Of a DNA stretch of 64,000 nucleotides, positions 54,580-61,922 are shown in pieces. The DNA comes from Achromobacter deleyi (GTDB taxonomy: Bacteria > Pseudomonadota > Gammaproteobacteria > Burkholderiales > Burkholderiaceae_B). The notes beneath the pieces were generated by a model, which was not told the DNA's origin, did no database searches, and saw only the letters and a list, made by a program, of their open reading frames with translations. The position numbers were made by a program, and so were the translations under genes. The DNA lies in NCBI RefSeq assembly GCF_016127315.1, contig NZ_CP065997.1:744001-808000 (forward strand). The letters are read 5' to 3'. Every line of letters starts with the position of its first letter. The stretch's first letter is position 1.

Positions 54580-57048
54580 TCAGGCGGTTTCTTCGCGCGG
54601 CCGGGCCGGCGCGAACAACAGGAACAGCAAGGTCGCGACCAGGTAGATCACGCCGGTCGCGGCCAGGCCCGCGCCCATGCCGGCGGCGCCGAACATGGCG
54701 CCGACCACCAGCGGCCCGGCCATCTGGCCGAGCTTGTCGGCGGCCCGCATGACGCTGGTGGCGCCCGCGGCGCCGTAGCGCTGCACGTCCGGCAGCGCCA
54801 GCATGTAGGGCGACTGCGACGCGCCGGCGAAGCAGCTGGCCAATGCCAGCAACAGCACCGCCGCCGCCGCGGCCAGCAGGCCGCTGTTGAAGTACAGCCC
54901 GAGCATGCCGAGGCTGCCGACCAGGCCGCCCAGCACGATCCAGCTCTTCTTGATGCGGCTGCGGTCCACCACCCGGCCCATCAGCGGCCCGACGTAGATG
55001 ACGCACAGGCCGTAGATCATCAGCACCCGGCCGATGCTGGACGCGGCCACGCCCTCGGCCTCCAGGTACAGCGGCAGCGCGAACGACAGCAGGCCGACCT
55101 GCGCGATCGAGAACGGAATCACGCTGCCCACCAGCAACAGGCCGAAGTCGCGGGTGAACAGCAGCTTCAAGGTGTCCGACAGATGCGCGCGGGCGCGCCC
55201 GGCGGCCTGCGCGGCCAGCTGGCGGCCGCGATCCATGTAGGGGCGCATCAGGATCAGCACGCCGGCCAGCGGCATCACCAGCATCACGGCGCCCACGGCG
55301 AACACCGCGCGGAAACCGACCTGCTCCATCAGCATCGCGCCCACCGCGGCGCCGGACAGGTGGCCGGCGAACAGGCCGGCGATCACGCCGGTCATGTTGC
55401 GGCCGCGATATTGCGCCGGGCTGCGCGTGACGATGAAGCCCTGCAGGCCCATCCAGGTCAGGCCGTAGCCCAGGCCCACCAGGCCGCGCGCGGCGCTGAA
55501 CATCAGCAGATTGGAAGCGGCCGCGCACGCCAGCATGCCGGCGGCGGACACGCCCAGGCCGGCCAGCACCGGCACCTGCCAGCCCTTGCGGTCGGTCAGG
55601 CGGCCGGCCAGCAGCGAAGTCAGCAGGCCGCAGCCCATTTCCACGGAGATCGGCAACGCCAGCAGCAGATTGGCCGGCAGCTCGAGCCCGCCCGCGGACA
55701 GGCTGCGCGCATACAGTGGCAGGAAGCCCAGCGGCAAGGCCCACGCGAACAGGAAGCCGAACATCACCGGCCGCGCGATGCGGCCCACCTCGGAAGCGTC
55801 GTCCGGGCCAACGCGGCTGCCATCGGGCAGCGTGGCGCGCGCGGCGAAGGCGCGGTTCATCAGCAGCGCCAGCAGCAACAGCATCTCGATCGCGGCCACC
55901 AGCGCCACCGCCACCACGGTGACGGCATCGAGCGCGCGGCTGCGCACGCCCGCCGCGATGACGTCGCTCGACAGGCGCAGCACCAGGTCGCCGTGCGCCT
56001 TGGGATCGGCCAGCGCCGCGCCCAGCGGCAGCACCAGCGTCAGGTCATCGGCCTGCGGCCGGGTCGCCGGCAACGCCGACACGTCGAGCGCGCCGCGCGC
56101 GTCGGCGCCATACAGCACGCGGCCGTCGCGATCGGCCAGTTCGATCTGCGCGACCGCCGGGAACGTGCCGGCCAGGCGCGTGAACGGCGCTTCCACGCCG
56201 CGCAGCCGGTCCACCTCGAGGCCGTAGCCGAGCACCCGGTTCAGGTCGCGCTGCAGGCCCTCGGCCAGCAGCCCGACGTTGTTGCGCGTGACTTCCACCC
56301 AGCCGCTGCGGAACGTGGAAATGGTGTAGGCGGCGTACACGCCCTGCGCCAGCACCAGCGCCAGCAACGGCACCACGAAGCGCGCGCGGCCGCCCGCGGC
56401 CAGCGAGGTCAGCGGCACGATGTACTTGAAGACGGCGGCCAGGCCCAGCCCGACCAGCACCGTGACGGCCAGCAGCACCTGCAGGTTGTCGATGATGAGC
56501 CGGCGGCTGGCCTCGCCGTCCTTGGCGGCCGACAGCACCACGGCGCCGACGCTCTTGCCGCCGGCGGCGGCCAGCGGCACGGCCACCGTCACGCGGTCGT
56601 CGTGCACCGCGACCAGCGCGCCGGAGCCGCGGCGCGCCAGGCCCGCGACCAACGGCCCGCCCGCGTCGAGCGTGCGCGCCAGTTCCGCGGCGTCCTCGGG
56701 CAGCTCGCCCTCGGTGGCCACGGCCTGGCCGTCGGCCATCAGCACCGCCGCGCCCTGCACGCCGCGCGAGCGCGCGACGCCGTCATGCAAGGTGTCGCGC
56801 AGGCCGAAATACTGTTCCAGCGGCTTGCCCAGGCGCAGGCCGTTCTCGATATTGCCGGCGACGCGACGCGCCACCACTTCGACGCGGTCGGCGGTGGTGT
56901 CCACCACCAGCCGGTTCAACGCCGACAGGCTGAGCGCGCCGATAAGCGCCTGCGCCAGCAGCAGCACGGCCAGACAGGCCAGAGTGACTTCCAGTACCGG
57001 GCGACGACGCAACCCATCGAGCACTACTTGTATTGGTTCGCTACGCAT
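54580..57048 (-). CDS. two sensor-like periplasmic regions fused to an MFS transporter
   Basis: The 822-residue protein begins with a membrane helix (about 22-40) and a periplasmic region (about 41-185). Two helices (about 190-208 and 222-242) and a second periplasmic region (about 243-370, with AQIELADRDGRVLYGADARG, Cache-like) come next. A further helix (about 378-400) leads into a complete MFS body of about 12 helices (about 425-815; GRLTDRKGWQVPVLAGLGVS is the loop-2-3 motif). The ATG at 57048 is chosen; another lies 18 bp earlier. It is divergent from the btrU-like gene. I know of no assigned function for this architecture. Confidence 0.85.
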   Translation of the reverse strand: MRSEPIQVVLDGLRRRPVLEVTLACLAVLLLAQALIGALSLSALNRLVVDTTADRVEVVARRVAGNIENGLRLGKPLEQYFGLRDTLHDGVARSRGVQGAAVLMADGQAVATEGELPEDAAELARTLDAGGPLVAGLARRGSGALVAVHDDRVTVAVPLAAAGGKSVGAVVLSAAKDGEASRRLIIDNLQVLLAVTVLVGLGLAAVFKYIVPLTSLAAGGRARFVVPLLALVLAQGVYAAYTISTFRSGWVEVTRNNVGLLAEGLQRDLNRVLGYGLEVDRLRGVEAPFTRLAGTFPAVAQIELADRDGRVLYGADARGALDVSALPATRPQADDLTLVLPLGAALADPKAHGDLVLRLSSDVIAAGVRSRALDAVTVVAVALVAAIEMLLLLALLMNRAFAARATLPDGSRVGPDDASEVGRIARPVMFGFLFAWALPLGFLPLYARSLSAGGLELPANLLLALPISVEMGCGLLTSLLAGRLTDRKGWQVPVLAGLGVSAAGMLACAAASNLLMFSAARGLVGLGYGLTWMGLQGFIVTRSPAQYRGRNMTGVIAGLFAGHLSGAAVGAMLMEQVGFRAVFAVGAVMLVMPLAGVLILMRPYMDRGRQLAAQAAGRARAHLSDTLKLLFTRDFGLLLVGSVIPFSIAQVGLLSFALPLYLEAEGVAASSIGRVLMIYGLCVIYVGPLMGRVVDRSRIKKSWIVLGGLVGSLGMLGLYFNSGLLAAAAAVLLLALASCFAGASQSPYMLALPDVQRYGAAGATSVMRAADKLGQMAGPLVVGAMFGAAGMGAGLAATGVIYLVATLLFLLFAPARPREETA

Positions 57049-57157
57049 GGGGCCACGCCGTCGCAAAGTATTTACACACGGGCACTAATGGTATTTACAA
57101 TTAATGCAAATTGCATCCTATTTCACGCCTTCACCTCATCCGCCGCCTATCGCCCCC
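57049..57157. promoter_or_regulatory. divergent spacer of the sensor-MFS gene and btrU
   Basis: This AT-rich 109-bp spacer holds two copies of GTATTTACA (57068-57076 and 57091-57099, 23 bp apart) and a perfect palindrome ATGCAA-A-TTGCAT (57104-57116). No HrpL-type box is seen. These are likely binding sites for a shared regulator of the two divergent sensor genes. Confidence 0.5.
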
Positions 57158-59161
57158 ATGTCGTTGCGCTCGCTCCGTAGCAAGATTTTTCTACTGGTCG
57201 TAGCGCTGCTCCTGGCGGTCGCGGCATTCGTGATGCTGACCTCGCAGCGCAACGTCACCCGCACGGTGATGAACAGCGAGCGCCACGCCGTCAGCAACGT
57301 CATGGAACTGGTGCTGCGCGACGCCGAGGCCCGCTGGGGCGCGCTGCTGGCCGACAAGATCTCCACGGTGCGCAGCGGCCGGCGCCAGCTGATGCAGAGC
57401 GGCACCGTGGTGGCCGCGGCGCTCGGCGCCTATGCCGACCTGGCCGAGCGCGGCATCATGACGCCCGGCGCCGCCAAGGGCATGGCGCGCGCCTGGATCA
57501 ACCACCTCAAGCTCGACGACCGCCGCTACGCCTTCGTCTACGACGCCGACTTCCAGGTGCTGGCCAGCGGCAATCCCGACATGATCGACCGCGACCTGTC
57601 GTCGCTGTCCGACTTCAAGAACCGGCCGCTGGCGCAGGCGCTGCTGGAAGAGAGCCGCACGTCCGGCTACGGTTTCGCGATCTACCGCTGGCCGCCGTCG
57701 GCGCAGCGCGGCGACGGCGAGACGCGCTACGCCTACTTCGGCTATTTCCGCCCGTGGAACTGGGTGTTCGCCATTTCCGACAGCGCCCAGGACGTGATCG
57801 AGCAGATCGAGACGCGCCGCGAGCAGCTGGAAAATTCGGTGCGCGACACGCTGTCGAAACTGACCCTGGCGCAGTCCGGCTTCATCTTCATCGCCGCCGA
57901 CGACGGCCGCATGATCGTGCCGCCGCCCGAGGCCCGCGCCGGCCTGCTGGACGCCAAGGACGGCGGCGGCGAGACGCTGCGCGCGCTGCTGGCGCGCCAG
58001 GATGGCGGCGGCAAGCTGCAGAGCCTGCGCTTCGAGGGCGGCGACGGCCCCTGGCAGATCGAAAGCGCGCGCTTCGCGCCGCTGGGCTGGACCGTGGTGG
58101 CGGTGGTGCCCGAAAGCGACCTGACCGCGCCGGCGCGCGAGCTGCTCAACCGCCAGGCGCTGATCTTCGTCGGCATGATGCTGGTGGCGCTGGTGTGCGC
58201 CTGGCTGGTGGCCGCGCGCATCGTGCGGCCGCTGGAAACGCTGACCCACTACGCCCGCCTGCTGCCCGAACAGGACCTGACCGCGGAATCGGCCGTGCCC
58301 GCCCACATCGCCGCCCTGCCCGACAGGCACAAGGACGAAGTGGGCCGGCTGGCGGCGTCGTTCCTGTTCATGGACCGCAAGCTGCGCGAGAACGTCGCCC
58401 GCCTGATGCGCGAGACCACCGCGCGCGAACGCTTCGAGAGCGAACTGAACATCGCCCGCGCGATCCAGCTCGGCCTGCTGCCGGTGCCGCTGTCGCCCAT
58501 CACGCGCGAGCAGATCGACCTGAACGCGGTGATGCTGCCGGCCAAGGAAGTGGGCGGCGACCTCTACGACTATTTCACGCTGCCCGACGGCCGACTGTGC
58601 CTGGCCATCGGCGACGTGTCGGACAAGGGCGTACCGGCGGCGCTGTTCATGGCGGTCACGCGCACCCTGATCCGCGCCACCGCCGAGGACGAGACCGACC
58701 CGGCGTTGATCATGCAGAAGATCAACAACCGCCTGTCCGAGAACAACCCGAACATGATGTTCGTCACGCTGCTGATCGGCGTGCTGCACATGACCACGGG
58801 CGAACTGAAGTGGGCCAACGCCGGCCACCTGCCGCCCGCGGTGGTGGGCGCGGATGGCGTGGTGCGGCTGCTGGAAGGCCGCAGCGGCCCGGCCTGCGGC
58901 GTGCAGGAAGACCTGACCTACCGCTGCCTGTCGACGGTGCTGGCGCCGGGCGAAATGCTGGTGGGCTATACCGACGGCATCACCGAGGCCGTCAATCCGC
59001 AGAATGCGCAGTATGGCGATCCACGCCTGCTGGCCGTGCTGTCCAACCCTCCCGTGCCGGCGGCCAACCTGGCCAAGCGTCTGCTGGAAGACGTGCAGGC
59101 CTTTGCCGACGGCGCGGAACAATCCGATGACATCACATTGATCGTGATCCGCCGCCCATGA
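57158..59161 (+). CDS. btrU: membrane PP2C/SpoIIE-type phosphatase with HAMP domain (BtrU-like)
   Basis: The 667-residue protein has a membrane helix (about 8-30), a large Cache-type periplasmic region (about 40-340, with YAFVYDADFQVLASGNPDMI), a second helix (about 346-366), a HAMP linker (about 367-425) and a C-terminal SpoIIE/RsbU phosphatase (about 450-667). The metal-binding residues lie in EVGGDLYDYF, IGDVSDKG, VGYTDGITEA and SDDITLIV. It would dephosphorylate BtrV. The ATG at 57158 is taken; upstream codons lack a ribosome site. Its stop overlaps the next gene by four bases. Confidence 0.9.
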   Translation: MSLRSLRSKIFLLVVALLLAVAAFVMLTSQRNVTRTVMNSERHAVSNVMELVLRDAEARWGALLADKISTVRSGRRQLMQSGTVVAAALGAYADLAERGIMTPGAAKGMARAWINHLKLDDRRYAFVYDADFQVLASGNPDMIDRDLSSLSDFKNRPLAQALLEESRTSGYGFAIYRWPPSAQRGDGETRYAYFGYFRPWNWVFAISDSAQDVIEQIETRREQLENSVRDTLSKLTLAQSGFIFIAADDGRMIVPPPEARAGLLDAKDGGGETLRALLARQDGGGKLQSLRFEGGDGPWQIESARFAPLGWTVVAVVPESDLTAPARELLNRQALIFVGMMLVALVCAWLVAARIVRPLETLTHYARLLPEQDLTAESAVPAHIAALPDRHKDEVGRLAASFLFMDRKLRENVARLMRETTARERFESELNIARAIQLGLLPVPLSPITREQIDLNAVMLPAKEVGGDLYDYFTLPDGRLCLAIGDVSDKGVPAALFMAVTRTLIRATAEDETDPALIMQKINNRLSENNPNMMFVTLLIGVLHMTTGELKWANAGHLPPAVVGADGVVRLLEGRSGPACGVQEDLTYRCLSTVLAPGEMLVGYTDGITEAVNPQNAQYGDPRLLAVLSNPPVPAANLAKRLLEDVQAFADGAEQSDDITLIVIRRP

Positions 59162-60345
59162 AGACCTCGTTGCCCACCCTATTGCTGAGCCTGGCCCTGC
59201 TGGCGCCCGCCGCATGCCTGGCCCAGGCGGCGTCGCCCGCGGCCGGCGCCCCCACGGCGACGGCCGCCGCCGCGCCCCAGGTCTTTCCCACCAAGCCGGT
59301 GCCGCGCCCCGACGGCAAGAAATGGCGCATCGGTTATTTCGAGAGCGGCGACTACAGCGAATACCCGCGCACGCTGCGCGTCACCGTGGACGGCCTGCAG
59401 AAGCTGGGCTGGATCACCGTGCCGACCATTCCCGACGGCCTGAACGGCAAGCAGATGTGGGAATACCTGGCCGAAAACGCGCGCAGCGACACGCTCGAAT
59501 TCGTGCGCGACGCCTGGTGGCAGCCCGGCAACTTCGACGCCGCGCAGCGGCCGGCGGTGCGCGCCGCGATCAAGCAGCGGCTGGAGGAAAAGAAGGACAT
59601 CGACCTGATCATTGCCATGGGCACCTGGGCCGGCCAGGACATGGCGGGCATGGGCGCGCCGGTCCCGACCATCGTCGCCTCGACCAGCGACGCCGTCGGC
59701 GCCCGCATCACCCGCTCGGCGCAGGACAGCGGCCTGGACAACCTGCACGCCCGCGTGCAGCCCGAACGCTATCAGCGACAGGTCCGCCTGTTCCACGAAA
59801 TCGTGCCGTTCAAGCGGCTCGGCCTGGTCTACGAAGACAGCCCCGAAGGCCGCACCTACAGCGCGGTCGACGCGGTCGAGCAGGTGGCGCGCGAGCAGGG
59901 CTTCGAGGTGCTGACCTGCAACGCGCCGTCCAACGGCATCGCGCCCGAGGCCGCGACCCGCAACGCGCTCGAATGCTATGCCAAGCTGGCGCCGAAGATC
60001 GACGCGGCCTATGTCACGGTGCACCGCGGCGTGACGCCGGTGTCGATCGACACGGTGGCCGAGATCCTGCGGCAGGCGCGCGTGCCCAGTTTCTCGATGC
60101 TGGGCTCGGAAGAGGTCAAGCACGGACTGCTGCTGAGCCTGGCCCAGGCGGACTATTCGTACGTCGGCCTGTTCTACGCCGAGACCATGGCGCGCATCTT
60201 CAACGGCGCCAAGGCCCGCGAGCTGAGCCAGGTCTGGATCGACCCGGCCAAGATCGCGCTGAACCTGCAGACCGCGCGCGTCATCGGCTTCGATCCGCCC
60301 GTGGATATCCTGCTGGCGGCCGACGAAGTCTACGAGGCCCGGTAA
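59158..60345 (+). CDS. orphan ABC_sub_bind-type periplasmic binding protein
   Basis: The 395-residue protein has a signal peptide (about 1-25) and a type I binding-protein fold of the PF04392 (TrpX-like) group. It shows WRIGYFESGDYSEYPRTLRV, IDLIIAMGTWAGQDMA, RLGLVYEDSPEGRTYSAVD and FSMLGSEEVKHGLLLSLAQ. Its start overlaps the btrU stop (ATGA), so the two are made together. No permease or ATPase gene is nearby. It may present a ligand to the periplasmic domain of BtrU or of the sensor-MFS protein; that is inference. Confidence 0.85.
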   Translation: MKTSLPTLLLSLALLAPAACLAQAASPAAGAPTATAAAAPQVFPTKPVPRPDGKKWRIGYFESGDYSEYPRTLRVTVDGLQKLGWITVPTIPDGLNGKQMWEYLAENARSDTLEFVRDAWWQPGNFDAAQRPAVRAAIKQRLEEKKDIDLIIAMGTWAGQDMAGMGAPVPTIVASTSDAVGARITRSAQDSGLDNLHARVQPERYQRQVRLFHEIVPFKRLGLVYEDSPEGRTYSAVDAVEQVAREQGFEVLTCNAPSNGIAPEAATRNALECYAKLAPKIDAAYVTVHRGVTPVSIDTVAEILRQARVPSFSMLGSEEVKHGLLLSLAQADYSYVGLFYAETMARIFNGAKARELSQVWIDPAKIALNLQTARVIGFDPPVDILLAADEVYEAR

Positions 60346-60413
60346 CCCCCTGTTTCCATGGCGCGGCCCGAAATTTCGCAATGGCATAAAATCGGCACAC
60401 GTGTCATGGCGAT

Positions 60414-60443
60414 GGAACTAAAGCGCCAACCGGGTTACTCAAT
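60414..60443 (+). promoter_or_regulatory. HrpL-type ECF promoter box before btrA
   Basis: GGAACTAA, 13 nt, then TTACTCAAT matches the HrpL-type consensus GGAACC-N-A-N13/14-CCAC-N-N-A closely. It lies 61 bp before the btrA start. The product of btrS, two genes along, is a HrpL-like ECF sigma factor and is the likely reader. Confidence 0.65.
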
Positions 60444-60503
60444 CACAGGGGCTGTTGAATCTCCTATGGGCCCGATCTCGGACACGCCGGATTTATTGGC
60501 TGC

Positions 60504-61076
60504 ATGACAATTTCATCGGTTACCCCTTCATCGCCGTTCGTCTCTCTCGAAGCCTTCGCCAAGGCGGCGGAGAGCGGGCAGGACGTCTATGTCGACGTCG
60601 CGGGCGAAAAACTGCAGGTCCTGGGCATGGGCACCACGCCCGGCGGCCGCAGCGTGGCGTGGGTGGCGCCCAATGTCGACACGACCGAAATGTTCGCGCA
60701 GGCGCTGGCCCGCAGTTATGGCCAGGGCATCGCCAGCGCCGTGTCGCGCGAACTCGGCCTGGAACCCAACCCCGGCAAGCCGCTGTCCGCGCGCACCGTC
60801 GCGCAGGCGCTCGACATGGCGCAGACCTCGCGCGACGCGCTTTCCGGCGTCGACTTCCTGACGCGCCTGGCGCTGTCCGCCACCAACGGCGCGCCCGCCT
60901 TCCAGCAAGCCTGTAGCGATGCCGGCGTGGCGCCCGCCAGCCTCGATGCCGCCCGCCGCGGCGCGCTGGATCAGGCCATGCAGGCCCGCTTCGACCAGGC
61001 CGCCCAGTCCGGCCAGAGCCCGGTCTCTCTGGGCACCGCCGCCGCCTGGCTGCGCGACCTGCTCAAGGCCGGTTGA
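60504..61076 (+). CDS. btrA: BtrA/BspR-like T3SS regulatory protein
   Basis: The 190-residue protein has no membrane segment or signal and is rich in Ala, Gln and Ser. It lacks a recognisable domain. Its length, its position directly upstream of the ECF sigma gene and its T3SS context match BtrA (BspR) of Bordetella. There the protein acts as an anti-sigma factor for BtrS and is itself exported, so that loss of BtrA by secretion releases BtrS. The ATG at 60504 follows weak ribosome-site sequence. An ECF-type box lies upstream. Identity rests mainly on context. Confidence 0.75.
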   Translation: MTISSVTPSSPFVSLEAFAKAAESGQDVYVDVAGEKLQVLGMGTTPGGRSVAWVAPNVDTTEMFAQALARSYGQGIASAVSRELGLEPNPGKPLSARTVAQALDMAQTSRDALSGVDFLTRLALSATNGAPAFQQACSDAGVAPASLDAARRGALDQAMQARFDQAAQSGQSPVSLGTAAAWLRDLLKAG

Positions 61077-61200
61077 GGCCGGCCAAGGTCGGCTGGGCCC
61101 GGCGCCCAGGCCGCCGCCGATGGATTCCGGTCCGCGGAATCACGCCTCCAACGGTTTACTTGTTTTTACATTTCTGACGCTGAAAACGTGATTTTTGCCT

Positions 61201-61225
61201 CAATATTTCGATTTTCGAAATATTG
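61201..61225. promoter_or_regulatory. perfect inverted repeat upstream of btrS
   Basis: CAATATTTCG-ATTTT-CGAAATATTG is a perfect 10-5-10 inverted repeat in an AT-rich block, 78 bp upstream of the btrS start. It includes TTTCGA/TCGAAA half-sites. An extended -10 (TGCGATAAT, 61240-61248) follows. It is a strong operator candidate for control of btrS. In Bordetella btrS is BvgAS-dependent, so BvgA is one candidate ligand. Confidence 0.65.
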
Positions 61226-61302
61226 TGACACGTGTAAGCTGCGATAATTCGCGGCATGCCGGTAGTAACTTGTAGCTTCATACACGTTTCTTTTCGCCTC
61301 CC

Positions 61303-61911
61303 ATGACCAACCCCAGCGATTGCACAGCCGCTTCCCAGGAAGCGGATTTGCCGCCCATTCGCGCTGACGAAGGGCAGGGCTGGGACACGGGCGAGGAATA
61401 CCTGCTGCGCGACCTGGTGCGGGAGCACTCCACCCGGCTGCAGCGCTTCATCATCAAGCACATCGGCAACACCACCGAGGCCGAAGACCTGGCCCAGCAG
61501 GCCTTTGTCGAAGCGGCCCGCTCGTACCGCAGCTTTCGCGGCGAATCGCAACTGTCCTCCTGGCTCTACGGCATCGCGCTCAACCTGGTGCGCAACTACC
61601 TGTCGCGCGCGCCGGAACGGCGCCACGATTTCGTCAGTGACAGCGTGCTGGCCGAACACGCCAGCGGCGACCTGTCCCCCGATCGAGCGCTCGAGCAGCG
61701 CCAGACCTTGACGCTGCTGCAGGAATCGCTGGACGAGCTGCCCGAGAACATGCGCGACATCCTGCTCATGGTCGGCATCGACGAAATCTCGTACGAAGAC
61801 GCCGCCGCCCTGCTGACGGTGCCGGTCGGCACCGTGCGCAGCCGCCTGTCGCGGGCGCGCGCGGCGCTGCGCGACAAGCTGGCCCAGAAGGGCCTGCGGC
61901 TCGACGACTGA
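61303..61911 (+). CDS. btrS: ECF sigma factor BtrS (HrpL-like)
   Basis: The 202-residue sigma factor has region 2 (TTEAEDLAQQAFVEAARSYR, SQLSSWLYGIALNLVRNYL; about 55-115) and region 4 (LDELPENMRDILLMVGIDEI, then VPVGTVRSRLSRARAALR; about 140-195) but no regions 1 or 3, typical of ECF types. In Bordetella, BtrS directs transcription of the bsc T3SS genes. The gene is convergent with bscC, 11 bp apart, and preceded by a perfect 25-bp dyad. The ATG at 61303 has only a weak ribosome site. Confidence 0.9.
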   Translation: MTNPSDCTAASQEADLPPIRADEGQGWDTGEEYLLRDLVREHSTRLQRFIIKHIGNTTEAEDLAQQAFVEAARSYRSFRGESQLSSWLYGIALNLVRNYLSRAPERRHDFVSDSVLAEHASGDLSPDRALEQRQTLTLLQESLDELPENMRDILLMVGIDEISYEDAAALLTVPVGTVRSRLSRARAALRDKLAQKGLRLDD

Positions 61912-61922
61912 GCCGCCCGCCA

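Noticed and set aside
54520..57180. An 886-codon plus-strand frame opposite the sensor-MFS gene
   Set aside because: Very high His/Gln/Arg content and no recognisable domain; the minus-strand protein has coherent membrane helices.
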